This document shows positions 10,245 through 18,491 of a stretch of DNA of 64,000 nt, in pieces (positions within the stretch are counted from its first letter, which is position 1; each line of letters starts with the position of its first letter). The notes under the pieces were generated by a model that saw only the letters and a program-made list of their open reading frames with translations, had not been told where the DNA came from and did not search any database. Origin of the DNA: Jatrophihabitans sp. (lineage in GTDB: Bacteria; Actinomycetota; Actinomycetes; Mycobacteriales; Jatrophihabitantaceae); contig JAICIE010000005.1 of the NCBI GenBank assembly GCA_025924515.1, positions 1 to 64,000 on the forward strand, given 5' to 3'. Position numbers and translations under genes: made by a program.

Positions 10245-10915
10245 GGCGGGCGCCGTTCGGTGCCGAGCAGGAGCGCGGCGGTCGACGCCAGCACCGGCAC
10301 GCCGGGCGGCGTCAGCGGGATCAGGATGACAGCGATCAGCGCGCCCGCCGCCCCGACCCGCCAGGCGACCCGTCCATCCCGCAGCCGAGGGGCGAGCAGG
10401 GCGAGGAACGCGGCCGGAACGACCGCGTCGAGGCCGAACCGGCGCGGGTCACCGAGCGCGCCGGCGCCCGCCGCGCCCACGAAGGTGAACAGGTTCCAGA
10501 AGACGAAGACCCCGGCGAAGGTCCACCAGAACGCCGTGCGACCCAGCGGTTCCTCGCGTTGGGCGACGGCCATCGCCGTCGACTCGTCAATGGTCCCCAG
10601 CGCGGCGAGCAGCCGTCGTCCTCTGCGCGGGCGGAGCAACGGGGCCAGCCGCATCGCGTACAGCGCGTTGCGGGACCCGAGCAGCCAGCCGCTACCGAGG
10701 GCGGCAGCGACCGATCCGCCGCCCGCGATCACGCCGACCACGGCGAACTGGCTACCGCCGGTGAAGGCCAGCAGCGACAACAGGCAGGTCTGCAGGACCG
10801 ACAGCCCCGCGGCGACCGACGCGGCACCGAACGCGAAGCCGTACGCGCCAACGGCGATCCCGACCGCGAGGCTGTCGCGTACGACCGTCCGGTGCTGGTC
10901 CGACGGACTGGTCAA
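10241..10915 (-). CDS. azlC: AzlC family ABC-independent branched-chain amino-acid exporter
   Basis: AFGAASVAAGLSVLQTCLLSLLAFTGGSQFAVVGV...GSRNALYAMRLAPLL. Confidence 0.88.
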   Translation of the reverse strand: MTSPSDQHRTVVRDSLAVGIAVGAYGFAFGAASVAAGLSVLQTCLLSLLAFTGGSQFAVVGVIAGGGSVAAALGSGWLLGSRNALYAMRLAPLLRPRRGRRLLAALGTIDESTAMAVAQREEPLGRTAFWWTFAGVFVFWNLFTFVGAAGAGALGDPRRFGLDAVVPAAFLALLAPRLRDGRVAWRVGAAGALIAVILIPLTPPGVPVLASTAALLLGTERRPP

Positions 10916-11379
10916 TCGGCCGGCCCGATGAGGCAGGCCAGCAGTGCGTCGAGCTCGCGCAGCCGGTCGTCGTCGAGGCGGTCGAGGAAGTGGGCGCGGA
11001 TCCCGGACAGGTGAAGCGGCACGGCCGCGCGGAGCCGGTGCACACCGGCGGCGGTGAGGACGGTGAAGGTGCCGCGCAGGTCGTCGGCGGAGCGCTCGCG
11101 GCGCACCAGCCCGGCCCGCTCCAACCGGTCGACGAGGCGGGTCAGCCCAGAGCGGGACAGCAGGACGGCCTCGGCGAGGTCCGCCATCCGCAGCCGCCGG
11201 TCCGGCGCCTCGGCCAGTTGCAGGAGGACGTCGTACCAGGCCAGCGGCAGGTCGGCCCCGGCTTCGAGCTCGCGCTCGAGCTCACGGTTGATCCGAGCAT
11301 GGGCGGTGAGGAACCTGCGCCAGACGCCGAGCCGCCAGTTCTCCAGGTCGGCCGGCCGGTCCGGCGGGGACGGATCCAC
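10912..11379 (-). CDS. MarR family transcriptional regulator
   Basis: DVLLQLAEAPDRRLRMADLAEAVLLSRSGLTRLVDRLERAGLVRRERSADDLRG wHTH; overlaps azlC start. Confidence 0.92.
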   Translation of the reverse strand: MDPSPPDRPADLENWRLGVWRRFLTAHARINRELERELEAGADLPLAWYDVLLQLAEAPDRRLRMADLAEAVLLSRSGLTRLVDRLERAGLVRRERSADDLRGTFTVLTAAGVHRLRAAVPLHLSGIRAHFLDRLDDDRLRELDALLACLIGPAD

Positions 11380-11447
11380 GGCGACCGATCGTAGAGGCCG
11401 GTCCTAGGCGGGATCCGGCTCGCGCGAGCGCACGTACCATCGCTGTC

Positions 11448-12584
11448 GTGTCCGCCGCCCCCGACCTGGCTGTCGTCCGCGCTGCCCTGGCGCGCGTCGA
11501 CGACCCCGAGATCCGCAAGCCGATCACCGATCTCGACATGGTCGACTCGGTCGAGGTCGGTCCGGACGGCACGGTCCGCGTGCGCGTCCTGCTCACCATC
11601 GCCGGTTGCCCGATGCGCGAGCAGCTCAGCCGCGACGTCACCTCGGCGTTGCGTTCGGTTCCGGGCGTGACCGACGTCGACCTGCAGCTCGGCGTCATGT
11701 CCGACACGCAACGCACGGCGCTACGGCAGAAGCTGCGCGGCGACGCACCGGCGAACGAGATCCCGTTCGCCCAGCCGGGTTCGCGCACCCGGGTGTACGC
11801 GGTGGCTTCGGGCAAGGGCGGCGTGGGCAAGTCCTCGGTCACGGTCAACCTGGCGGCGGCGCTCTCGGCGCGGGGCCTGTCGGTCGGCGTGGTCGACGCG
11901 GACATCTACGGGTTCTCGGTGCCCCGCATGCTGGGCGTCAGCGGCAAGCCCACCCAGGTCGACAGGATGATCATGCCGCCCGTCGCCCGCGGCGTGAAGG
12001 TCATCTCCATCGGCATGTTCACCCCCGGCAACACCGCGGTGGTGTGGCGCGGGCCGATGCTGCACCGGGCGTTGCAGCAGTTCCTGGCCGACGTCTTCTG
12101 GGGCGACCTCGACGTGCTGCTGATGGACCTGCCGCCGGGGACCGGCGACATCGCCATCTCCGTCGCGCAGCTCGTTCCCTCCGCCGAACTGCTCGTCGTC
12201 ACCACCCCGCAGCTCGCGGCCCGGGAGGTCGCCGAGCGTGCCGGGTCCATCGCGCTGCAGACCCACCAGCAGATCGTGGGCGTCGTCGAGAACATGAGTT
12301 GGCTCGACCTTCCGGACGGCAGCCGGATGGAGCTCTTCGGCTCCGGCGGAGGTTCGGCCCTCGCCGAGTCGCTGAGCCGCTCGACCGGCACCCGGGTGCC
12401 GCTGCTCGGTCAGGTCCCGATCGACCCGCGGGTCCGGGAAGGCGGCGACGCCGGCGAGCCGGTCGTCCTCGCCGCGCCGGACTCCCCGGCCGCCCGAGCG
12501 CTGCGGTCGGTCGCCGACGCGCTCGCGCAGCGCCAGTCGTCTCTCGTCGGGCGCTCGCTCGGCCTGGCGCCGACGCGCCGCTGA
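11448..12584 (+). CDS. mrp: Mrp/ApbC-type Fe-S carrier P-loop ATPase
   Basis: N-terminal MIP18 domain, VYAVASGKGGVGKSSVTVNLAAALSARGLSVGVVDADIYG, MSWLDLPDG. Confidence 0.93.
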   Translation: MSAAPDLAVVRAALARVDDPEIRKPITDLDMVDSVEVGPDGTVRVRVLLTIAGCPMREQLSRDVTSALRSVPGVTDVDLQLGVMSDTQRTALRQKLRGDAPANEIPFAQPGSRTRVYAVASGKGGVGKSSVTVNLAAALSARGLSVGVVDADIYGFSVPRMLGVSGKPTQVDRMIMPPVARGVKVISIGMFTPGNTAVVWRGPMLHRALQQFLADVFWGDLDVLLMDLPPGTGDIAISVAQLVPSAELLVVTTPQLAAREVAERAGSIALQTHQQIVGVVENMSWLDLPDGSRMELFGSGGGSALAESLSRSTGTRVPLLGQVPIDPRVREGGDAGEPVVLAAPDSPAARALRSVADALAQRQSSLVGRSLGLAPTRR

Positions 12585-12662
12585 CCCCGCCCCGCGCTCC
12601 GGGGTGACGTCGGGCTAGGGAAAGACACCCGTTCCACCCCGGACTGGCAGTTCTGGCCCCGA

Positions 12663-12720
12663 GCCCCAGGCCCGACCGGCAGTTCACCCGGGCCCCAGGC
12701 CCGACCGGCAGTTCACCCGG
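12663..12720. repeat. Two perfect 29-bp tandem repeats
   Basis: GCCCCAGGCCCGACCGGCAGTTCACCCGG at 12663-12691 and 12692-12720. Confidence 0.9.
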
Positions 12721-12800
12721 GCGAACGCCCCAGCGTCCGCGCCCCCACCACGCCGGTTCCCCGCGTGCCCGGGTACCCGCCCAGTCCCCCCGGTTCCCCG

Positions 12801-13040
12801 GTTTGCATTCGGCAAACGGGTTGGCAAACGCGGCAAACCGCGGCGCATCCGGTTTGGCGGATGCAAACCATCCGGCGCAGCCGGTTTGCCGGATGCAAAC
12901 CGCGGCGCAGCCGGTTTGCCGGATGCAAACCATCCGGCGCAGCCGGTTTGCCGGATGCAAACCGCGGCGCAGCCGATTTGCCGGATGCAAACCATCCGGC
13001 GCAGCCGCGGCGCAGCCGGTTGGCAAACGCGGCAAACCGA
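12801..13040. repeat. Palindromic minisatellite with alternating 30/32-bp units (62-bp higher-order period)
   Basis: Repeated GGTTTGC-CGGAT-GCAAACC hairpins separated by GCGGCGCAGCC or ATCCGGCGCAGCC; flanked by identical 22-bp GGTTGGCAAACGCGGCAAACCG at 12819-12840 and 13018-13039. Confidence 0.93.
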
Positions 13041-13138
13041 CCGCCGAGGGAAGGACCCGGCTTGGACCGGGCGCGAAAGGCTGTGCGGCACGGTTGCACC
13101 TTGCCGGGCGGACCCGCCGGGCCACGGCGGCGACCGCC

Positions 13139-13178
13139 GCGGCCGACACCTCTACGTCGCGGCCGACACCCCTACGTC
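13139..13178. repeat. 20-bp tandem duplication containing the tatB stop codon
   Basis: GCGGCCGACACCTCTACGTC / GCGGCCGACACCCCTACGTC; tatB stop is CTA at 13172-13174. Confidence 0.8.
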
Positions 13179-13600
13179 GCGTCCGGGTCGAACGGCACTG
13201 TCTCGTCGCGACCGAGCGGTAGCTGCTGCGCCGGCGGCTGCTTGCCCAGCGACACCGGCTCGTCCTCCTCGAACGCGGTCCGCACCGCGGCGCGTGGGTC
13301 GTCCTCGCTCTCGAACAGGCCGCGCACGGCCCGGCGCGGGTCCGCCTCGCGCCAGTCGTCCTCGTCGCCCAGGATCGCGCGTTGCAGCGCGGTCCGCGGA
13401 TTCAGGCTGCGCAGATCGAGATCGGCGAACTCGGGGCCGAGCTCGTCACGCAACTGCTCGCGGGCGCCGGTGGCCAGGTCGCGGAGGGTGCGCAGCATCC
13501 GGCCGGCGTCACGGGCGAGGTTCGGCAGCTTGTCCGGACCGATGACGAGCAGGCCGACGATGGCGAGCACCAGGAACTCCATCGGCCCGACGTTGAACAC
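13172..13600 (-). CDS. tatB: Sec-independent protein translocase TatB
   Basis: MFNVGPMEFLVLAIVGLLVIGPDKLPNLARDAGRMLRTLRDLA. Confidence 0.92.
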   Translation of the reverse strand: MFNVGPMEFLVLAIVGLLVIGPDKLPNLARDAGRMLRTLRDLATGAREQLRDELGPEFADLDLRSLNPRTALQRAILGDEDDWREADPRRAVRGLFESEDDPRAAVRTAFEEDEPVSLGKQPPAQQLPLGRDETVPFDPDAT

Positions 13601-13628
13601 GGGCCCGAGTCTAGAACCGAACGGCTGG

Positions 13629-15227
13629 CTAGGCGCTGTCCAGCGTGACCGTCGTCGTCCGCTTGGCCGACCCGCGGTAGAAGGTCACCGCGATGCGGTC
13701 ACCGGGCCGGTGTCGCTGCACGAGCACGACCAGCTGGTCGTAGCCGATGATCGCGTGCCCGTCGGCCGCGACGATCACATCGCCGTTGCGCAGTCCGGCG
13801 TTGGCGGCGGCTCCGCGCGGCAGCACCTGTTCGAGGTAGGCGCCCTGTTGCAGCCCGGCGGTCGCCGTGCGGCCCTGTGCGTCCAGGGAGCCGTGTCGCG
13901 CCCTCCCCGTCCGGATCAGCTGCTGGGCGATGTCACGGGCGTAGTTGATCGGGATCGCGAACCCGATCCCCGACGTCGACGTGGTGCTTCCGCTGCCCGA
14001 CTTGGTGCCGAGGGCAGCTGCCGAGTTGATCCCGACGACGGCGCCCTGCGCGTCGACGAGCGCCCCGCCGGAGTTGCCGGGATTGATGGCGGCGTCGGTC
14101 TGGATCGCGTCGAGGTACACCTGCGAGTTGCCCGTCTCGTCGGGCACGGCAACCGGACGCCCCAACGCCGAGACGATACCGGTCGTGACCGTCCCCTCCA
14201 GCCCGAGCGGTGAGCCGATGGCGACGACCGGATCCCCGACCGCGAGCTTGTCGGAGTTCCCCAGCGACGCGACCGTCAGGCGGTCGACCGGCACGTTGAG
14301 GACGGCGAGATCGCTAATCGGGTCGCGGCCGACGATCCGCGCCCGAGTGGTGTCCTCGTTCGAGAACGTCACGGTGATCGTGGCGTCGGCACGGCCCGCG
14401 GCGGCGGCCACCACGTGGTTGTTGGTGAGGACGTCGCCGTCCTTGTCGATCACGACGCCGGACCCGACGCCGTACTCCTCGGGCGTCTTCACGGCGATCG
14501 ACACGACCGCGGGACCGACCCGCTTTGCGATGTCGGCGACCGAGCCGGGAGGCCGGTTGGCTGCCGTATTGACCTGTGACAGCGACACGTTGCTGCGGTG
14601 CAGCACCTGCTGCGCGCGGTCGGCCGCGAAGTAGCCCACGAGTCCGCCGACGCCACCGGCGAGCAGCGCGACGACGAGCGCCAGGACGAGTGCGCTGAGC
14701 CCGAACCGCCCTGCCCGGGCGCGCGGTTCGGCCGCGGGTGCTTCCTCGTCGGGCGCCGCGGCCCCGTCCTGCTCCTGGTCGGCCTCGGCGGGAAGCTGCT
14801 CCGGACGCGTGCCGACGAAGACGGCGCCACGCCCCAGCCAGTACGGCGAGCGAGGGTCGCGCCAGGGGTCGTGCAGCGCGCCGGGCTTCCACCAGTGCGA
14901 CTCCTCGCGCCCCAGGCGCGGATCGAGCCGGGTGCCTGGCGCCGGCTCGAACCCGCCGCCCTTCGCGGCCGGCGAGGGCCCGAAGGCCTCGGCGATGACC
15001 GGCGGGACCGCCGGACGATCCGAGTGCCGTGGCACGAGCCGCGCACCGGCCGGTGGGGCGAACGGTCCGCTCCCAGCCGGCCGTCCGTACACCTGCTCGT
15101 CGTCGGGGGCGACGGTCGCCGGTGGCGGTGAGTACGCCGGTTGCGGCGGCCGCGGCGCGAACGAGCCCGCGACACCGTCGGGGCGCCGGTAGTCCGGCGG
15201 CTGCGACGAGCCGGGCCCGGTCGTCAC
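13629..15227 (-). CDS. htrA: HtrA/DegP-like membrane-anchored serine protease with PDZ domain
   Basis: TM anchor; H (TNNHVV), D (DLAVL), S (INPGNSGGALVD) triad; C-terminal PDZ; alternative start 15284. Confidence 0.93.
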   Translation of the reverse strand: MTTGPGSSQPPDYRRPDGVAGSFAPRPPQPAYSPPPATVAPDDEQVYGRPAGSGPFAPPAGARLVPRHSDRPAVPPVIAEAFGPSPAAKGGGFEPAPGTRLDPRLGREESHWWKPGALHDPWRDPRSPYWLGRGAVFVGTRPEQLPAEADQEQDGAAAPDEEAPAAEPRARAGRFGLSALVLALVVALLAGGVGGLVGYFAADRAQQVLHRSNVSLSQVNTAANRPPGSVADIAKRVGPAVVSIAVKTPEEYGVGSGVVIDKDGDVLTNNHVVAAAAGRADATITVTFSNEDTTRARIVGRDPISDLAVLNVPVDRLTVASLGNSDKLAVGDPVVAIGSPLGLEGTVTTGIVSALGRPVAVPDETGNSQVYLDAIQTDAAINPGNSGGALVDAQGAVVGINSAAALGTKSGSGSTTSTSGIGFAIPINYARDIAQQLIRTGRARHGSLDAQGRTATAGLQQGAYLEQVLPRGAAANAGLRNGDVIVAADGHAIIGYDQLVVLVQRHRPGDRIAVTFYRGSAKRTTTVTLDSA

Positions 15228-15300
15228 TCGCAGCTCCCCGGGGCGGGACTCGGCATGAACCAAGTGTCCTCCGAGAGGACGCACATGATCGCCGAGGCGG

Positions 15301-15723
15301 TCACCGCCCGCGAGACGGACCCGGGCGCCGCAGCCGCCGGCGCGCGGCAGCGGGTTCGTCGTCGGAGTCGGGCGACCCGGTCGACTGCCGCGTCTGGGTC
15401 ACCGACGGCTCGGACACGAACGCCGTCGCCATCATCGGGAAGAAGGTCGCGAACCCGGGCTGGCCGTCACGGTCGACCGCCGCCGGGACGGACTCGATCG
15501 GCGTGGTCATCGGAACGGCGCGCAGCCGGTCGACGAGACCGGACGGCAGCGGCGGCGGAGGCGCCGCCCGCAGCGCCCAGATCGCCTCGCGCTGCACGGC
15601 GACCGCGTAGGCGCACTCCGCGCACGCGGCGACGTGCCGAGCGGCACGGTCGCGGGCGAAGCCGCTCAGGACGCCGTCGGCGAAAGCGGCGACGGCTTCA
15701 TCGGAGAGGTGCTGAGAGCTCAT
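15301..15723 (-). CDS. rseA: Anti-sigma factor with zinc-binding (ZAS) motif, RseA-like
   Basis: [37 protein letters not shown] (HxxxCxxC); ATGA overlap with sigE. Confidence 0.88.
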   Translation of the reverse strand: MSSQHLSDEAVAAFADGVLSGFARDRAARHVAACAECAYAVAVQREAIWALRAAPPPPLPSGLVDRLRAVPMTTPIESVPAAVDRDGQPGFATFFPMMATAFVSEPSVTQTRQSTGSPDSDDEPAAARRRLRRPGPSRGR

Positions 15724-16340
15724 AGGCGTTCTCGGCCTGCCGTACTGACCTCGGCGAGCGCGGCGGTCGGCGAGCCGGCCACTCCGGGTTCGGACGGACG
15801 AACCCCGGGAGCACGGTGGGCCAGCGCCTGCCGCAGCAGCGCCCGCCCCCGATGGATCCGGGAGCGCACGGTGCCGACCTTGATGCCGAGGGTGGCCGCT
15901 ATCTCCTCGTAGGAGAGCTCCTCCAGGTCGCACAGGACGACGGCGACGCGGAAGTCCGCCGGCAGTGCGTCGAGGGCCCGTTGGATCTCCGGATCGAGGT
16001 TGCGCTGGTCATAGGCCTGCTCCGGCCCGAACTCGCGCGACGGCAGCCGGTCACCGGCATCCTCCGGAAGGGCGTCGAACCGCACGCGTTGCCGGCGCCG
16101 CACCATGTCGAGGAAGAGATTCGTCGTGATCCGGTGCAGCCAGCCCTCGAACGTGCCGGGCTGGTAATCGGCGAGGGACTTGAACACCCGGACGAACGTC
16201 TCCTGGGTGAGGTCCTCGGCGTCGGCACGGTTCCCGGACAGGCGGAAGGCCAGCCGGTAGACGCGGTCGGCGTGCTGGCGCACGACTTCGTCCCACGTCG
16301 GAGGAACCCACAGCTGCGTCTCGACGGTCACGCTCTCCAC
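15720..16340 (-). CDS. sigE: ECF RNA polymerase sigma factor SigE
   Basis: Sigma-70 regions 2 and 4 ([55 protein letters not shown]); adjacent rseA/htrA/tatB. Confidence 0.93.
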   Translation of the reverse strand: MESVTVETQLWVPPTWDEVVRQHADRVYRLAFRLSGNRADAEDLTQETFVRVFKSLADYQPGTFEGWLHRITTNLFLDMVRRRQRVRFDALPEDAGDRLPSREFGPEQAYDQRNLDPEIQRALDALPADFRVAVVLCDLEELSYEEIAATLGIKVGTVRSRIHRGRALLRQALAHRAPGVRPSEPGVAGSPTAALAEVSTAGRERL

Positions 16341-16467
16341 CTCGCTGCCTGCCGGCGGCTGTTCCCGTCTCTCGGGACCAGCGGCTGACAGACAACCACT
16401 CCAACCTGTTTGTTTGCTAAACGCGGCGGCCGCGCCGCCCGTTCCCCTGCTGCCCTACCCTCGCCGG

Positions 16468-17826
16468 GTGCACACCTACACCGAGGAGGACGACCGTATC
16501 GCGCGCGCCGTCATCGAGTACTGCCTCGACCGGCTGAAGATGGACGTCCCGCTCGATACCCCGCGGTCGGCGGAGCAGCTCGCGGACCAGGCCGGGGAGA
16601 CGATCACTCCAAAGGGCATCGGCGGCGACCAGGCGCTGCAACTGTGGGCGAACGCGATCGGCCCCGCGTGCCTGTCCGTGGACCACCGCCGCTACCTGTC
16701 GTTCATCCCGAGCGCGCCCACCAAAGCCTCGTCCTACTTCGACATGCTCGTCGCCGCCTCGAACGTCTACGGCGGGTCGTGGTTGGAGGGATCCGGAGCG
16801 GTCTACGTCGAGAACCAGGCGCTGCGGTGGATCGCCGACCTGGCCGGGCTGCCCGCGGAGGCCGGCGGCGCGTTCGTGCAGGGCGGGACGGTCGGCAACC
16901 TCTCCGCTCTGGTGGCGGCGCGGGAGTACGCCCTGTACCGGCGGGGGAGCCGACCGGCCCGGTGGGCGGTGTGCGTGACCGAGGAGTCCCACTCGTCCGT
17001 GAAGCAGTCGGTCAAGGTGGTGATGGACGCCGATGTTTTGGAGGTTCCCGCCGACGAGCGGGGACGCATGACCGGCCCGGCCCTGCGCGCGGCGGTCGAG
17101 CAGCTGGCTCCGGAGACCCGCGACGGCATCTTCGCCGTGGTGGCGACGGCGGGCACGACGAACCTCGGGATCGTCGACGACCTCGAGGGAGTCGCCGACG
17201 TGGCCTCCGACTACGGCTGGTGGCTGCACGTCGACGGCGCGTACGGCGGCGCCGCGCTCGCGGCACCGTCGGCCCGACCGCTGTTCCGCGGCATCGAACG
17301 GGCCGACTCCTTCATCGTCGACCCGCACAAATGGCTGTTCGCGCCGTTCGACTGCTGCGCGCTCCTCTATCGCGATCCCGTCCTCGGCCGCGCGGCCCAC
17401 ACCCAACGCGCCGGATATCTCGACGCCGTCAATGTCAACAGCGAGTGGAACCCCTCGGACTTCGCCGTCCAGCTCACCCGCCGCGCGCGTGGCCTGCCGT
17501 TCTGGTTCTCGCTCGCCGTCTACGGCACCGACGCCTACCGGGACGCCGTCGAGCGCACGCTCACCGTGGCGCGCGAGGGCGCCGAGCTCATCCGCGCTTC
17601 CGAGCACGTGCGGCTGCTGGTCGAGCCGGACCTCAGCGTGCTCGTCTTCGAGCGGATCGGTTGGGACGCCGCCGACTACGCCCGGTGGAGCGCGCAGCTG
17701 CTGGCCGAACAGCTGGCGTTCGTGACGCCGACCCGGCACCAGAACAAGGTGTGCACCCGCTTCGCGATCGTCAACCCGCTGACCAGCGCCGACGACCTGC
17801 GCTTGATCATCGAATCGATGCGGTAA
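16468..17826 (+). CDS. PLP-dependent group II decarboxylase (aromatic amino acid / diaminobutyrate decarboxylase-like)
   Basis: FVQGGTVGNLSALVAAREYAL, HVDGAYGGAAL, ADSFIVDPHKWLFAPFDCCALL (PLP lysine); upstream alternative start 16414. Confidence 0.9.
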   Translation: MHTYTEEDDRIARAVIEYCLDRLKMDVPLDTPRSAEQLADQAGETITPKGIGGDQALQLWANAIGPACLSVDHRRYLSFIPSAPTKASSYFDMLVAASNVYGGSWLEGSGAVYVENQALRWIADLAGLPAEAGGAFVQGGTVGNLSALVAAREYALYRRGSRPARWAVCVTEESHSSVKQSVKVVMDADVLEVPADERGRMTGPALRAAVEQLAPETRDGIFAVVATAGTTNLGIVDDLEGVADVASDYGWWLHVDGAYGGAALAAPSARPLFRGIERADSFIVDPHKWLFAPFDCCALLYRDPVLGRAAHTQRAGYLDAVNVNSEWNPSDFAVQLTRRARGLPFWFSLAVYGTDAYRDAVERTLTVAREGAELIRASEHVRLLVEPDLSVLVFERIGWDAADYARWSAQLLAEQLAFVTPTRHQNKVCTRFAIVNPLTSADDLRLIIESMR

Positions 17827-17848
17827 AGCCGACGATAAGGTCTGGCCC

Positions 17849-18487
17849 ATGGCCGACCCGATGCTCAACCAGACCAGCCTGGCGTACGCGGAGTCCTATC
17901 CGATCGAGAACGAGATCGTCACCGCGGCCCGCGGACGGGCGGCCGAGCTCGGGTGCACGCCCATCGGTGCCGGCGGCGGCGCGGCGCTGCGCGTGCTGGC
18001 CGTGGCCGTGCGGGCCCGCTCGGTCATCGAGATCGGCACCGGCGCCGGGGTGTCCGGGCTGTACCTGCTCGACGGCATGACGCCCGACGGACAACTGGTC
18101 AGCATCGACGTCGAGGCCGAGAACCAGCGGGCGGCCAGAGAGGCGTTCACCGAGGCCGGGATCCCGCCGACCAGGTACCGCCTGATCAACGGCTCGGCCG
18201 CCGACGTCCTGCCGCGCATGCGGGAAAGCGGCTACGACCTGGTCTTCGTCGACGCGGACAAGAGCGCCTACGCCGTGTACTACGACGAGGCGATCCGCAT
18301 GCTGCGCCCGGGCGGCGTGGTCGCCATGGACAACGCCCTGTGGCACGACCGGGTCGCCGACCCGTCCCAGCGCGATCCCGAGACCGCCGTCCTCCGCGAG
18401 TTGGGCAGGACTGTCCGGGACGATCCGCGGGTCGTGTCGGCGCTGCTGCCCTGCGGGGACGGACTGTTGGTCGCCACCAAGCGCTGA
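17849..18487 (+). CDS. O-methyltransferase family 3 (SAM dependent)
   Basis: VIEIGTGAGVSGLYLLDGM...LVFVDADKSAYAVYYDEAIRMLRPGGVVAMDNALW. Confidence 0.92.
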   Translation: MADPMLNQTSLAYAESYPIENEIVTAARGRAAELGCTPIGAGGGAALRVLAVAVRARSVIEIGTGAGVSGLYLLDGMTPDGQLVSIDVEAENQRAAREAFTEAGIPPTRYRLINGSAADVLPRMRESGYDLVFVDADKSAYAVYYDEAIRMLRPGGVVAMDNALWHDRVADPSQRDPETAVLRELGRTVRDDPRVVSALLPCGDGLLVATKR

Positions 18488-18491
18488 CGCG

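Noticed and set aside
12840-13015. Possible CRISPR array
   Set aside because: Regular repeat spacing, but the 'spacers' are themselves identical repeat parts; no unique spacers and no cas genes in the window.
12199-14213. Long ORFs on both strands across the mrp-tatB gap with CIRQTGCA / LPDANHPAQP peptide repeats (12199..13149 -, 12765..14213 +, 12886..13545 +)
   Set aside because: Peptides are translations of the palindromic DNA repeat in several frames and run antisense into mrp, tatB and htrA; typical spurious high-GC ORFs.
16361-16379. Imperfect palindrome GTTCCCGTCTCTCGGGACC upstream of sigE
   Set aside because: Short, one internal mismatch, no clear ECF promoter match; not strong enough to call an operator.
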